Assembly (NCBI GenBank): GCA_960531495.1
Contig: OY482852.1
Span: forward strand, 32,650,617 to 32,714,616
Length of the DNA stretch: 64,000 nucleotides
Origin: Zeus faber
Taxonomy: Eukaryota; Chordata; Actinopteri; Zeiformes; Zeidae
Reading direction: 5' to 3'
In this document: positions 11,355-23,699 of the stretch, piece after piece
How positions within the stretch are numbered: the stretch's first letter is position 1
Layout of the letters: each line of letters opens with the position of its first letter
The notes under the pieces: model-generated
Database searches by the model: none
What the model saw: only the letters and a program-made list of their open reading frames with translations
Told to the model about the DNA's origin: nothing
Position numbers and translations under genes: made by a program

Positions 11355-13641
11355 ATGCTCGTCCTCGGTGACATGAACATCCACTTGGACAGTGCGAGCT
11401 CGGCTGACTTCCTGTCTTTGGTTCGCTCGTTCGACCTAAGACAGGTCCCGACTCCACCGACTCACAAGGCTGGCAAAGAGCTTGATCTCATTCTTGCTCG
11501 GAGCTGTACCACGGACAACCTATGGGTCACTCCTCTTCATCTCTCCGACCACTTCTTCATCCACTTCAATGTCCAGCTACCAAAGCAACCCCCCACCTCC
11601 CCACCCATGGTTACTATCCGCAGCAAACTCCGCAACTTGTCTCCCACCCACTTCTCCTCTGTGCTCTCCTCTTCTCTTCCACCCCACGGCACTTTCTCCT
11701 CTCTGCAGGTTAATGATGCCACTGACTCCCTCTGCTCCACCTTGAGCTCATGTCTGGATAGCCTGTGTCCACTATCCACCAGACCTGCTCGATCAACCCA
11801 GTCGCACCCTTGGCTGACTGACACCCTCCGGACAACGCGCACTGACCTCAGAGCAGCTGAGAGGAAATGGCACAAATCCAAAACAATTGAGGATCTTGCA
11901 AGCAACCAGACACTGCTGTCCTCCTTCTCTTCCAGCATCACTGCTGCTAAGAAGGCCTTCTTCAACGATAGGATCAACGGTGCCACAGACACACGTAAGT
12001 TATTCGCCACCTTCAAGTCTCTGCTTTACCCTCCACCACCTCCCCCAGCTACTAACCTCACTGCTGACTGCCTTGCCTCCTTTTTTACTAACAAAGTGGC
12101 AGCCATCAGCAGCCAATTCACTAAACAACTTACTCACAACCTGTCTTCTCCAGCCCTCAGCTCATGGTTCCCTGGTTTCACCCCCCTTGCTGAAAGTGAG
12201 GTATCTAAACTACTAACATGTAGCCGTCCTACTTCCTGTCCGCTAGATCCGATCCCATCTAACCTCCTTCAAGCCATATCACCGACTATCACCCCGGCAA
12301 TCACACATATGATTAATTCTTCCCCAACTTCCGGCACTTTCCCTTCCACTTTCAAAGTGGCTCGGGTCGCACCACTGCTCCAAAAACCCTCACTCGATCC
12401 CAATCAAGTAGAAAACTATCGGCAGTCTCTCTCCTCCCATTCCTTTCCAAAACCTTAGAGAGGGCGGTCTCTAGACAGGTTACAGAATACCTGTCAAGAA
12501 ACAACCTTCTCGATACACTTCCATCTGGCTTCCAAGTGGTCACTCCACCGAAACAGCCCTGTTGTCTGTGACAGAGGCCTTAAAAACTGCTAGAGCTGCT
12601 GCCAAATCCTCGGTTCTCATTCTGCTAGACTTATCAGCTGCTTTTGACACTGTCAATCACAGCATACTCCTGTCCATACTCTCAAGTATGGGCATAACGG
12701 GCAGTGCACTTTCCTGGTTCGAATCTTACCTTACTGGGCGCTCGTTCAGTGTGACATGGCAAGGCCAGCTGTCTGTGCCTCACAACCTCACCACAGGGGT
12801 GCCCCAAGGCTCGGTGCTAGGACCACTCCTCTTTGCCATATACACCACCTCACTGGGCCCGATCATCCGCTCACATGGCTTTTCATATCACTGCTATGCG
12901 GATGATACTCAACTCTATCTGTCCTTCCCGCCCGACGACCCCACTGTCTCAACGTGGATCTAGGATTGTCTCGCTGACATATCCACATGGATGAAGGATT
13001 ATCATCTTCAACTAAATCTGGCGAAAACGGAACTGCTGGTCTTCCCGGCCAAGCAAGGTATTTATCACAACATTGATATTAAAATTGACTCTCTATCTTT
13101 TGTTCCTACCAAGGCTGCAAGAAATCTTGGTGTCATTATTGATGACCAACTGACATTCTCGGACCATGTTGCCGCCGTCTTGGTGATGTCCCGTCTCGAC
13201 TACTGCAACGCCCTCTTAACAGGCTTGCCGGCCTGTGCGGTGAAGCCACTACAGATGATACAGAATGCGGCGGCGCGACTGGTGTTCAACCAGCCAAAGA
13301 GGGCACATGTCACTCCGCTGCTCATCGAGCTCCACTGGTTACCTGTGGCCGCTAGCATCAAGTTCAAGTCTCTTATGCTGGCCTACAGAGTGATTGCTGG
13401 GAATGCTCCCGCCTACTTAAATGCTTTTGTAAGAGCACATGTTGCCCCCCGGATGCTGCGCTCGTCAAATGAGCGTCGCCTGGCTCTGCCGACCATACAG
13501 CCACGGCAATCCAGGCTATTCTCATTTGTAGTTCCACGTTGGTGGAACGAGCTGCCAAAAATGACCAGAGCAGGGACCTCCCTCTCTGTCTTTAAGAAGC
13601 ACTTAAAGACCCAGCTCTTCAGTGAGTACCTCCTCTCCTAA
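11355..13641 (+). pseudogene. L2 ORF2 remnant: endonuclease and reverse transcriptase
   Basis: Three open pieces follow one another. The first (11355-12458) has the end of the AP-type endonuclease with MLVLGDMNIHLDS and LHLSDHFFIHFNV, then the linker to RT. The second (12562-12963) has RT motifs A to C including [10 protein letters not shown]. The third (12991-13641) has the thumb and C-terminus (MSRLDYCNALLTGLP, VPRWWNELP, FKKHLKTQLFSEYLLS). They are separated by a frameshift near 12430 and a stop near 12961. A deletion after TFSDHV near 13175 removes the segment expected before the MSRLDYCN motif. Encoded enzyme: target-primed reverse transcriptase. Confidence 0.88.
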
Positions 13642-13724
13642 CCTACAATTACTTACCACTACTTAGCAGTATTTATTGTTACACTAATGTCTCTGTTGCA
13701 ATGTAGCTTGAATGTTATTCTCCC

Positions 13725-13790
13725 TTGTAAGTCGCATTGGATAAAAGCGTCTGCTAAATGACTAAATGTAAATGTAAATGTAAATCTTCA
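13725..13790 (+). repeat. L2 3' tail shared with the SINE family
   Basis: The 36 bases at 13725-13760 match 50680-50715 of the SINE with one mismatch. They are followed by ACTAAATG and AAATGT repeats. In L2-type LINEs the 3' tail is the template end recognised by the element's own RT. Confidence 0.88.
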
Positions 13791-13799
13791 GCTGCCTTG

Positions 13800-15840
13800 T
13801 CAGCAGTGACACTTGTAGGTGTGGAAACACGTTACGATGTATTGACTCCTCACTAGATTCACCATCTCTCTGACATGTATTTGGCTCTGGCAGGGGCTGA
13901 CGAATGAAAGTCGTCCATCATCAAGGATGTGCGTCTTTAAGGTTCTGATGCTTAGTTTATGCACATCCCAAGGAAAACCTCACCTATGAGGACCCAGCCT
14001 AAGTCCAGTCTCTGTGCAAAGGGAGTGTTGCCTGGCCCATTGACTTGTTGCCTCACCTTGTGCACTCTGAGGATATCTCTTCAAAGCAAGAGTATAATCT
14101 GAGCATTTTGATCCAGTTATGGGATGTAAGTCGCAACTGGACATGAGTGAGTGTGCTGACATGCTGCCTCCAGTGTCTGTATCTCTGTCCTATTGTCCAG
14201 AATTTCATCACAGTCAATCAGTGGAGGATCAATGACTGTGAGGATCAATGACTATCCCTCCATTATCAGCCTCAACCTGGAGGCCAACTGCTCTTCTTCC
14301 TGTTGTTTCCATCACTCCTACACACGTTTTCAGTGAGTAAGGGGATGGGTCATTTTCAATCCCAAACTCCTCAAAGAAGCTTGATTTTGCTAAAGAGTGA
14401 TTACTCTGATCATCAAGAATTAAGTACACTTTGAGCTTCCAGGTTGCCTCTGTGGGTATACCTTTACCAGGCATATCTTGGAGCAAGAACAAGCTGAAAG
14501 GCCCAGACCAAACTTCTCAGTGCAGTGGGAAGTGATAGTTGTTGGAGGGTTGAGACTTCCTTCTTCCCCTGCTGTAGGCTCTCACTCTCAAGTGGGAGGC
14601 CTGGAGGTCCAGGGGGCAGGGCCTGGATGCATTGCTGTGCGTATAGTACAAACATATGGTCTAAGTTTAGATCTGCATGCCTATTATTTATGTTCAAAGG
14701 GAAACCTAATTGTGACGCAAAGACAGCTGAGGAGTCAGCTGCTGGGGCCTCTGGAAAACAGGAAAATTATTAATCATGCAGTCAGCCACTATTAAAATAG
14801 ACTAATGACCAAAGAAGGAAGAATAGGTGCTCTGTTGAAAATAGGGGGTGGGGGGGGGGGTCGGCATACAGAAACAGGATCCCTCAGATGAGGATCCTGA
14901 AAGGGGAGCCCCAAGATACTCAACCTCATCTCGACTGCTGCATCTTCTTTAAGTTAAAGATTTGAAGACTCTCCACACCATGACATGCTGTGGTAGTCAC
15001 TTCCGCATTCTCTGCACTTGAGCACTGTCTTTGGTGAAGTGGGTTAACGAGGCCTGGCTCCAAAACCTCTACATTTGGCGAGGGAATGAGGTTTGCTGTG
15101 GATGGGGCAATTCTTCATCAGATCATTGATGTGTGTTGCTGTCTGTCTGTACTGCTATCAGGTGTTGTAGTGATGTCTGTCTTGTGCACATATATGGGAG
15201 TTCTTGAATTACTTTGTCTCTGTGAAGGCTTCTTATACTTGATAGGATGACTGACCAGAAAAGGACAAACTTGGGTCATTTCTAGTTCTAGCCTCTCTAC
15301 AGATGAACAGTGTGAAGAAGGAGAATGGTGGGAAGCAGGGTCCTCTTTGATCTTTGCACCCAGCGAGATCCATTTTGCCTGGTGGCCATGGGGGAGTTTC
15401 TCCACAATTGTGTTGATGCCATGAGCTATGTCCAGGTAAGCTAGACCAGGAAGGTATCAATCTTCTTTAGTGAACTGCAACTCTATAAGCAAATCTCTGA
15501 GGTCTCTAAGTTTGATGTGATTCCTACTAGTTATGCAGGGAAAACTATCTAGCTTACTGAATAGAGCACTCTCTAATACCTCTGGAGCAGCGCAACAATC
15601 CAGGAGCCTGTCCCATACCAGCAGTCGAGTAGCATGCAGGTCTGTAACATACACTGAGCAAATTCTTCTAACATGCTCTGGCGATTCTTTGCCTAACCAC
15701 CTTACTAAGAGATCTAGCTCTTCGCTAACAGTGAGATCTAAGCCATGGATGGCATTAGTAAAGGATGATTGCCATAATCTGTAGCTCTCAGGTCTATCAT
15801 CAAACTTAGTGAGTGCAGCGGTCACAAGTTCTCTTCATGC
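13800..15840 (-). mobile_element. BEL/Pao LTR-retrotransposon fragment (gag to protease)
   Basis: Read on the minus strand, a gag piece comes first (15825-15457), with VTAALTKFDDRPESYRLWQS and LDLLVRWLGKESPEHVRR, a pattern of BEL/Pao gag proteins. A second gag piece lies at 15405-15118. A CX2CX4HX4C zinc knuckle (CRECGSDYHSM then WC) is encoded near 14990-15050. A protease-like piece follows (14492-14229; LKVYLILDDQSNHSLAKSSF and TGRRAVGLQVE). Frames are broken several times. No RT, integrase or LTR of this element is visible, so both ends are truncated. Confidence 0.75.
15457..15825 (-). pseudogene. BEL/Pao gag fragment
   Basis: A 122-codon open frame on the minus strand. It is the best-preserved part of the BEL relic, covering a structural polyprotein segment that would form the particle shell. 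The start is not a real initiation codon: related text continues upstream before being cut by the L1 junction near 15840. Confidence 0.72.
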
Positions 15841-15907
15841 TAAGGTTGATATTGGTGGGAACAGCAGGGTCTCTTCCCCATTCAATTGTGGGTAAAGATA
15901 AAGTGTC

Positions 15908-16245
15908 AGTAGGGAGTAGGCTTCAGCCAGGAGTAGGCTTCGGCCAGGAATTCTTCCTGGCCTCAGTTGGGTGTTGGGGTTATGTGGTGTGTGGATGAGA
16001 AGGTTTGAGCAGACATTCAAACCTGACGCTCGTTGATTGGGCTAATGAGCGGCAGGTTTATAAACCCTGTCCACACACTCAGGAGAGGAGCGCCGTCATG
16101 ACATGGTCAATCTGCTCCTGGCTAATTCCACCTAGCCGCCTCTCTAAAATAAACTGATGTCTGCAACCCATCGTCGTCTGTGTCTATGTGCCAGAGGGCC
16201 GTTAAATCGTCACTTGGGTGGCGTGTGGAGGACAGAACTACCACA
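15908..16245 (+). mobile_element. LTR-like insertion in L1 copy C (unassigned)
   Basis: About 340 bp replaces roughly 50 bp of L1. On the + strand it has a direct repeat (TAGGCTTCAGCCAGGAG then TAGGCTTCGGCCAGG), a TATA-like TTTATAAACC near 16057 and AATAAA near 16147. That order fits an LTR promoter and polyadenylation site. No coding sequence or second copy was found, so this may equally be another short element. Confidence 0.4.
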
Positions 16246-17044
16246 GGGATCTTTAAAATTATCGATACGATAAGATGTTCAATCATTGGAGGTAGTTGTA
16301 GGATGTTGTTAGTCAATTTGAGGTTAACTTTTATAGACTGCTGTAGTTAATGGAATTGAAGGAAGCCGTGGCCACCGATATTATACCTTTGGGTTAAGGT
16401 TGGGAAGGAAAAATGCAATTGTTTTCAGAAATGTGTTCCAGATGAGTAATTCCTTGTCTTTACCAATACCTGAAGAATATTATTTAACCAGAAAATTTGG
16501 GTTGCGCCAGATTGGCGGGAATTTGTTTGGAGATTGAGTGTGACCACTGAGTTTGAGGAATCTCCACCAGGCTGACAGAGTCGTTGCTATGAATTGGTTT
16601 TTAAAGCAATTATGTTTCCTTATTGATTTAGTAATGAAATGGAGATCAGATAATGATTACTCCTGTTATTCTGTTTGTTCAATCCATGGCCCAATTGTTG
16701 CTCTGGTTGTAACCATTTAATTATGAATTGAACATGGTTCGCTACATAGCAGTATCTGAAGTTTGGGGCTGCTAGGCCTCCACAGTTTTTGTTTTTTTTG
16801 GAGTGTTGTTTGTTATCTAGTTTAGTTTAGTTTATCTCTCGGTTTCTTGTATTTCCAATAAAATGTATTGACTATTGAGACTACAGTATTAAATCCATGT
16901 ACTGTTGGTTGCACTGGGATTATTGAAAATATATAGGGTTTTTTTGTAGTATATTCATTTTCTCATTCACAGCTGCTATCCTACCAATTAATGAGATGAG
17001 AAGGTTGTTCCACCGAATGAGGTCTTCTTCAATGGATTTGAGCA

Positions 17045-17880
17045 TCCCTTTCTATGTCGCTCTCAGACGAGCCTTCCATCGGTGTCTCCAGTCATCCCTT
17101 TTCTCCATACATCTGATCATCTCCTTTGTGTTTTCCACACCAGCATCTTTCCTTAGCACGTCCACATAGGTAGATGCATGACGTCCTCTTGATCGATGCC
17201 CGTGTGTTGGTTCCCACAGTACAAGCTTTTTGGCCGGGAGTTCTCAGTGGCAGTGGCATTCGCCTGCTAGTCTCATCCTCCTTACTGCTATCTTCTCTGA
17301 TACACTGGGTAGTGCCCCATACAGACGTTGGTTGGTAATGTGTTTGTCCTGGTTGATGTTCAGTACCACACGTAACATTCTGGTGTAGCACCCATCCAGG
17401 GGCTTCTGTAGGGCCTTTGTTAGTGTCCAGCACTCACAGCCGTATAGGAAAATGGACTCCACGGTGGCAGAGAAGAAACTGATCTTGATGTGTCGGGGGA
17501 GGTTGGATTTCTACACATTGGTCATGCCATTAAGTGCTCTCCAGGCAAGTGCTTTCCTCACATTAAGGTCCTTTTCTGTGGAGCCCACCCATGCGCCCAG
17601 GTATTTAAAGTCATTGACCTCTTTTAGCTCTGAGCCTATTAGGGGTTATTAGGGGTGGGTGTTTCTGGGGGATGTTGTAGGTCATGACCTCGGTTTTCTT
17701 TGCGTTTAGCATGAGGCCGACCTTAGAACACTCTAGCTCAACTCTGGTCAGGAGATCCTGTGCCTGCTTCATGTTGTTAGATAGCAGGCAGATGTCATCA
17801 GTGTAGTCCAGGTCTGTCAGGGTTTCTGCAGGGTGTCTCGTGGACCTTCTTGGTGTGATAGTGAAGCCGAGCTCCGGCTG
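17045..17880 (-). mobile_element. 3' part of an unassigned non-LTR retrotransposon inside L1 copy C
   Basis: On the minus strand the first part (from 17880) encodes the RT palm end LTDLDYTDDICLLSNNM, with YTDD in place of YADD. The second part encodes SIFLYGCECWTLTKALQKPL and RRMRLAGECH, a C-terminal pattern of a LINE clade distinct from the L1, L2 and Rex1 elements here. L1 sequence is continuous on both sides. The insert is 5'-truncated and frameshifted; I could not name the clade or see a clear target duplication. Confidence 0.72.
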
Positions 17881-18502
17881 GAGTAAAGTTAAGGGTAAAC
17901 AGATCTGACAGATTGGTGGAGATATCAATACCAAGGTATCTAATGTTGCCCATTGCGATGGTTACTGGAAGTTTCTGGGTTACAGCATTGCAGTCCTCCC
18001 CACTGAGTGGTAAGACCATGGTTTTAGTCCAATTTATTGAATAGTCTGAGGTAGCTGAGAATTTAGATAAAAGATTGCAGTAGCACTTCAGTAGGGATGA
18101 TATTGGGTTCTGTAAGTACAACAAGATATTGTCTGCATAGAAACTGATTTTGTGAACAGAGTTCAATGTTTGTATGCCAATGATTTTATGGTTTTGATGA
18201 ATGGCCGCCGCGAGGGGTTCAATAAAGAATACTAAAGGGGAGAGCGGACATCCTTGTCTTGTGTCGCATTGTACAGTGAAACGCTGTGAAGGGTAACCAT
18301 TAGTGATGACAGATGCCGATGGGGAGTTGTACAGGATTCTGATCCATTGAATGAGTGACTCTTTCAAGGCCACATTTGTTGAGGGTTGAAAAGAGACATG
18401 TCCAATTAATTCTGTCAAATGCTTTTCGGCATCTAAAGAGGCAATAATAATATTAAAGTTGTTCCTTTGAGATATGCTGATCAGACTGAATAAACAGTGC
18501 AT
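17798..18502 (-). pseudogene. L1 reverse transcriptase core, copy C
   Basis: Motif A (ASLDAEKHLTELIGH) is disrupted by a frameshift. The thumb-proximal part keeps SLIQWIRILYNSPSASVITNG and GCPLSPL. The catalytic box reads YADN, the same change as in copy B. The frame then runs into the inserted foreign LINE, so the last 30 or so residues of this frame are not L1. Confidence 0.85.
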
Positions 18503-18627
18503 ATTGTTAGATGAGTGTTTGCCTTTGGCAAAGCCTTTGTGGTCTGTGTGAATAATGAAAGAAATTTATTTTTCAATTCTGTTGGTTAGTGTTTTACTAA
18601 TAATCTTTAAATCACAATTAATAAGGG

Positions 18628-18834
18628 TTATGGTCTATAACTGGAGGTGAGGGTTGGGTCGTTATTGGGTTTTAGGAAAACCGAAATGAGAGCGGTATTC
18701 ATGTGCGGAGGCATGGTGGAGGTTGACTTGATATCTGTAACCATTCTGATGAATAACGGGGATATAAGTGGCCAGAACCGTTTATAGAATTCCACTGGGT
18801 AGCCATCAGATCCGGGTGACTTATTCATGGGCAT
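18628..18834 (-). pseudogene. L1 reverse transcriptase fingers, copy C
   Basis: Sixty-eight codons with MNKSPGSDGYPVEFYKRFW and LTSSYRP, collinear with the same region of copy A. Confidence 0.85.
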
Positions 18835-19284
18835 AGAGTAGAGAGCTCTCCTGGGTTCTTCTAGAGTATGTCGTTGATCTGATGTGGTAGCCTGCTCTGT
18901 CTAAAGTTTAGGGAGGTCGATATCATCAAGGAATGAGTGAATGTTTGATATATTTGATTCATTATCTGAGTGATATAGCTTATTATAAAAGTCTCTAAAT
19001 ATGTTATGTATGTCTTGTATGTTATCCTACCCTGTGGATCTTTGATGGCTGTAATATGTGTTTTTTCTCTATCGTGTTTGAATTGATTGGAAAGAAATTT
19101 ATCTGATTTGTCATTGAATTCAAAATTATTTGCGACGAATTGTATCTTTTGATGGATGATATTATCAAGTTCAGATTAAATTGTTCGGATCTCTTGTTGG
19201 GAGTGCAGGTCTTTTAATCGTTGTTCGGGTCTATTTTGGCATTCTTCTCCTTTCTTTTTCTTGTGAGTGGAGAATGAAATAATA

Positions 19285-19662
19285 CTACCTGTTCGAAACT
19301 GCCTTAGCCATTTCCCAGAGTAAGGATGGGGATACTTCTGGAGAGTCATTCAGTTCAATGAATGAAGTCCATTCTCTGGAAAAGAAATGGTTAAATTCTT
19401 TATTTGTCAAAAGTGATGTGTTAAACCGCCACCTGCTGGGAGGGTTCCGGTTGGTTTCATTTTTGAGGTTGAAACTAATCTGCCTGTGATCAGAGATTAC
19501 CATAGGGTGCATTTCAGGATTAGTGATTTTGGACAATGTGGAGTTACTTGTCAATAAATGATAACTTCTAGAGAGGCTTTGGTGGGGTGGTGAATAATAT
19601 GTATATTCTCTATTATGTGGACTATTTGAGCGCCAACAATCAACAAGAGCAAGATCACTCAC
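19285..19662 (-). pseudogene. L1 endonuclease C-terminal part, copy C
   Basis: Contains DLALVDCWRSNSPHNREYTY and the endonuclease terminal motif VISDHRQISFNL, where the conserved SDH catalytic pair is intact. It corresponds to the opening of copy A at 28-225. Confidence 0.82.
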
Positions 19663-20152
19663 ATATTGTTTTATGGTATCCGATGAACGCCAAGCTTTGT
19701 GATTATTTCTGGTTTGAGAATGGTCTTAACTTGCATCCAGTGCTGTGTTGAAGTCTCCTCCCAATATAAAAATTGAGTCAGAGAATTCTTAGAGTTTTGA
19801 AAATATATTGTGAAAGAAATTTTAATCGTCCTTATTGGGGCCATAAATATTAGCTATGGTTAATTTTATAAGATAAGATAAACCTTTATTAGTCCCACAA
19901 CAGGGAAATTTGCACAGTTACAGCAGCAAAAAGTGAAAGCAGAAAATAGAGAGCATCAATAAAGAATTGTAGTAACTAAAAGTAAGTAAGAATCAAGGTA
20001 CTATACACACTATAAAATATATAGAAAATATATACCTGAGTAGAAACAACATAAATAGGAATTAAAGTAATCAATAGCTTTGCACATATTTTGACAAATT
20101 GCACATCAGGGAGGGTGCTTTTTTTTTATAAGAAAATTGCACTTTGGATTTT

Positions 20153-22290
20153 TTACAGTTTCCCACATTTTGGGTGAAGCAGCCTATCAGTAAAGGAGCT
20201 CTGCGGTCCCATCAGAGTCTTATGCATTGGGTGGGGTTCGTTCTCCATCATGGATGACAGCTTAGCCATCATCCTCCTTTCTCCCACCACCTGCACTCGG
20301 TCCAGGGGGCACCCCAGGACAGAGCTGGCCTTCTTGATCAGTTTATTAAGTCTCTTCCTGTCAGCTGTTGTGACGCTGTTTCCCCAACAGACCACTCCAT
20401 AAAAGATGGCTGATGCCACCACGGTTTCGAAGAAGGTCCTCAGGAGAGCCCCCTGCACTCCAAAGGACCTAAGTCTTCTGAGCAGATAAAGTCTGCTCTG
20501 ACATTTCTTGCAAAGTGCATGTGTGTGATGAGTCCAGTCCAGTTAATTGTTCAGGTGAACACCCAGGTACTTGTAAGAGTCAACTATCTCAATATCCATT
20601 CCCTGGATGTTCACCGGAGTCGGGGAGGCGGTCTATGCCTGCGGAAATCCACCACCAGCTCTTTGGTTTTCCCCATGTTTATCTGTAAGCGGTTCCGCTG
20701 GCATCAGTCCACAAAGTCCAGAATGAGTTCTCTGTACTCCCTGTCGTCCTCATCTGTGATGAGGCCGATGATTGCAGAGTCATCAGAGAACTTTTGCAGG
20801 TGACAGCTGGTTGAGCTGTACATGAAATCTGCAGTGTAGAGGGTGAAGAGGAAAGGTCACAAGACCGTTTCTTGCGGGGCCCCCGCAGATGACCATGTCA
20901 GACACACAGTTCTGAGACCTCACGTACTGTGGCCGGTCCGTGAGGTAGTCTAGGATCCAGGAAGACAGGTGATGGTCCACTCCTGTGTGCTCCAGCTTGT
21001 CCCTCAGAAGCACAGGCTGAATGGTGTTGAAAGCACTTCAGAAATCAAAGAACATCTTCCTCACAGTGCTCCCAGGCTTCTCCAGGTGAGAGAGAGCTCG
21101 ATGTAACCGAAAGATGACGGTGTTGTCCACCCCGATGCCAGGCTGGTAGGCAAACTGGAGCAGGTCCATTGATGATCTCACCAGGGGGTGTAGATGCACA
21201 AGGAGCAGGCTCTTCAGGGTCTTCATGAGTCTCTGGTATGAGAAGCAGTAAGGGGTGGCTGTGAGGTGAGTATTGAAGGAAGGGTGCGGGGCAGAACACC
21301 TGGGGTGCAGTCGACAGAGGTTGCAGCAGTAGTGTATAGGCCGGGTGACTAATCAAATCTGTTGAAAAACAAGTTCAAGTTTATTCAGCCACCTCTGATC
21401 CCCCACAGCCGGGGAGTTGGGTTCATTGTGGCCCGAGATGGTTTTGAGGCCCCTCCAGACCCCTCTGGTGTTCTTCTGCTGCAGCTGGTCCTCCATCTTC
21501 CTCCTGTAGCTGTCCTTCCCCTCTTTGATTTTCCACCTCAGCTGCTTCTGTACCGCCTTCAGCTCCTCCTTGTCTCCTGATTGAAAGGCCCTTTTCTTCT
21601 CCTTAAGAAGACCCTTTATATCTGGAGTAATCCAGTGTTTGTTGTTGTGAAAAGACCCTACAGTGGGTACAGTGTTCTCCACATAGAAGTTGATGTAATT
21701 CGTGATACAGTCAGTGAGACTGTCGATGTCCTCCCCATGAGGAGGACATCGACAGTCCTGCTCCTCCTCCATCGACTGCTTTGAGTAGAGTCAAAGCAGT
21801 CCTGCAGAGAATCTTTTCACTGTGCGGGTCACAGCTGGTTGCCTGAGCACGAGAGGTTTGTACACAGGTAGGAGATGAACCAGGTTGTGAACTGATACTG
21901 GGAGAAAGTGGGCAGAGTGGAAGATGGAGAGGCATGATTAAAATCCTCAGAGATGAGAAGGAGGGCATGTGGGTGCTGTGTCTGCAGCCTGCTCACAGCT
22001 GAGTGCAGGAAATCACAGGCTGCTTTGGTGTTAGCAGAGGGGGGGACATACGCCGCTATCACAACGATGTGCCAAAATTCCGTCGGGAGATAGTTGGGCC
22101 TCATGCTAACGGCTAACAGCTCTATGTCCTTACAGCAATGTTCTTGCTTGATTGTGATGTGCAGGGCATTACACCATCTATCATTCACAAACACAGCCAG
22201 CCCCCCTCCTTTCCTCTTACCGCTCTCCACTGTCCTGTCCACCCACAGCAATTCAAATCCGTCCAGGGAAATAAGAAGAATCTTCAATTA
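20153..22290 (-). pseudogene. Rex1 endonuclease-reverse transcriptase remnant
   Basis: Successive minus-strand pieces cover endonuclease, linker, RT fingers and palm (SWILDYLTDRPQYVRSQNC; GLITDEDDREYRE) and the terminal domain that ends at RLLHPKCGKL. The protein would nick DNA and reverse-transcribe its own RNA. At least five frame breaks are present and no intact start is visible. Confidence 0.83.
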
Positions 22291-22420
22291 TCACACAACA
22301 ACACACACGCGCTTTGGATGGTGACCGGTGAAATGAGGACTCTCGACTTTAACCCATCCTGGCTTGTCCTTCCTCCGGGGGAGGCAGCCAGGAGCCGTGA
22401 GCAGCATTCTGCCCGAGCTG
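22279..22420 (-). mobile_element. SINE 3' fragment (second SINE family) in the Rex1 endonuclease
   Basis: The segment matches the 3' part of the SINEs at 43311-43692 and 48446-48812 (TGGATGGTGACCGGTGAAAT, AACCCATCCTGGCTTGTCCT). It explains an otherwise foreign peptide in the Rex1 frame. It has the same orientation as Rex1, and its tail sits against Rex1 codons at about 22278. Confidence 0.7.
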
Positions 22421-22910
22421 CACTTATGATTTTCCCTCTGGTGCCGGGTCAGCGCCGTTAACTTGTCCATCTTGTTGGGGAGAGATTTTACATTCCCCAT
22501 GATAACAGCAGGGAAAATGGGCCTGTAGCATCTCCTTTGGGAACGACACAGAGCCCCAGCATTGCTCCCCTGCCTCCTCCTCCTCAGCTCGCAGGGGACG
22601 TCAGGTCTCTCCTGGGGCAGCACCGCTGTGTTGTGGCGGGCCAACAGCTAATCCACACTGTACACAAGAGGTCTGCGCACGGGATCTCCAGACACAATAG
22701 TCAACAAAGTTAAAAAAAAGAAGAAGGACCAGAGCAAAACATGCAGTTTTGGCCTCCATAGTGCAAAACAGTGTTTAAGAAATAATAACACGCAAAGAAA
22801 GTACTTGAAAAAATAGCACTTAAGACTTAAAAAGTTAAAAAGAAGCTCACAAGTGAGCAGGAGCTGCTGTAACAGGTTGCCACTCGTGCCATTTTGGAGA
22901 TCGAGATTGA

Positions 22911-23176
22911 TGTTACCTAAAATTGCATTAATCATTTTGTAATGCCCCTGTGTTTGATATTGTGGTTTTATTCCGATATGGGATACTGTTATTGATCAAT
23001 ATGGAAGCACCTCTTTTTTTGCAGAAAACATCTGATTTGAGGTGCTCGGATACAGTAAGGTGAGTTTCTTGCAGTAGACAGAAGCTGGGGTTTATCCTGG
23101 TGAGGTGAATTTGGCTACGTTAAGCAGGTGAGCCCAACCCTCTCACATTCCAACGAACAAACTTAATGGGTGTCAT
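22911..23176 (-). pseudogene. L1 ORF2 start (endonuclease N-terminus), copy C
   Basis: The start codon complement is at 23174-23176. The frame begins MTPIKFVRWNVRGLG and is stopped by TAA after 18 codons, continuing in frame with FCLLQETHL, the catalytic Glu motif of AP endonucleases. Rex1 interrupts it at about 22910. Confidence 0.82.
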
Positions 23177-23699
23177 TGGGGTTCATTAGGGGGTGATGGA
23201 TGTGGGTTTGTAGTTTTCCCATGCAGCAGCACATGCATCCAAGGCAATAGCTATACTACCGTCCCCATGCTTTCCCATAGATAACTGAGTTTTCCTCCTT
23301 TGCATTCCTTCTTACTGTGCTGGTATTGCAGGAAGTTTGTAGGGATACATAACTACACAAACAAATGACAAATAGACAAAGATAAACATAGAACATTGCA
23401 GAGTTAGACACACATATAGTGAGAGACTGAATAGAGAGTGAGAGTGAAGAGGGAAGTAAGGACGGAGAAATTAGGAAGGTGAGATGAGAGAAGTAGGGAA
23501 TGAGGAATTAGGATGGTGATGATGAGAGTGAGCAATATTTTAAATCCTGACATAGATAGGATGGTAATTTCTTAGCTTGCAGTATATATTAACTAGAATT
23601 ATCAATACATAATTATCACAATAAGCCAGGGTGTGGTGGAGGACTCTTGAAATAACAGACTAATAACATCTATATATAGTTTATCAACAACCAGCAATA

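Larger units (their letters stand above)
9196..13790 (+). mobile_element. L2-clade LINE, split by a gypsy insertion
   Basis: The endonuclease start (9196-9584; SGYANHLALELLALT and GRGGGTGLLISNTWKFNPLL in broken frames) continues after the gypsy insertion at 11282. It is followed by the rest of the endonuclease, a linker and the RT. The end is a 3' tail with the stem-like phrase GGATAAAAGCGTCTGCTAAA and AAATGT repeats. The RT style ([41 protein letters not shown]) is that of the L2 clade. It is 5'-truncated against L1 copy B. Confidence 0.88.
19868..22910 (-). mobile_element. Rex1-family LINE nested in L1 copy C
   Basis: Minus-strand element with AP endonuclease (22290-21829; GGGLAVFVNDRWCN, AYVPPSAN), linker (21772-21353; GSFHNNKHWITPDIKGLL), RT (21226-20783; FSDD box near 20790) and C-terminus (20458-20153; ASAIFYGVVCWGN, ERRMMAKLSSMM). 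The 3' tail is AATAAAGGTTTATCTTATCTTAT, typical of fish Rex1 elements. L1 endonuclease reads through on both sides. The frame is broken by several shifts and by a SINE fragment in the endonuclease. Confidence 0.85.
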
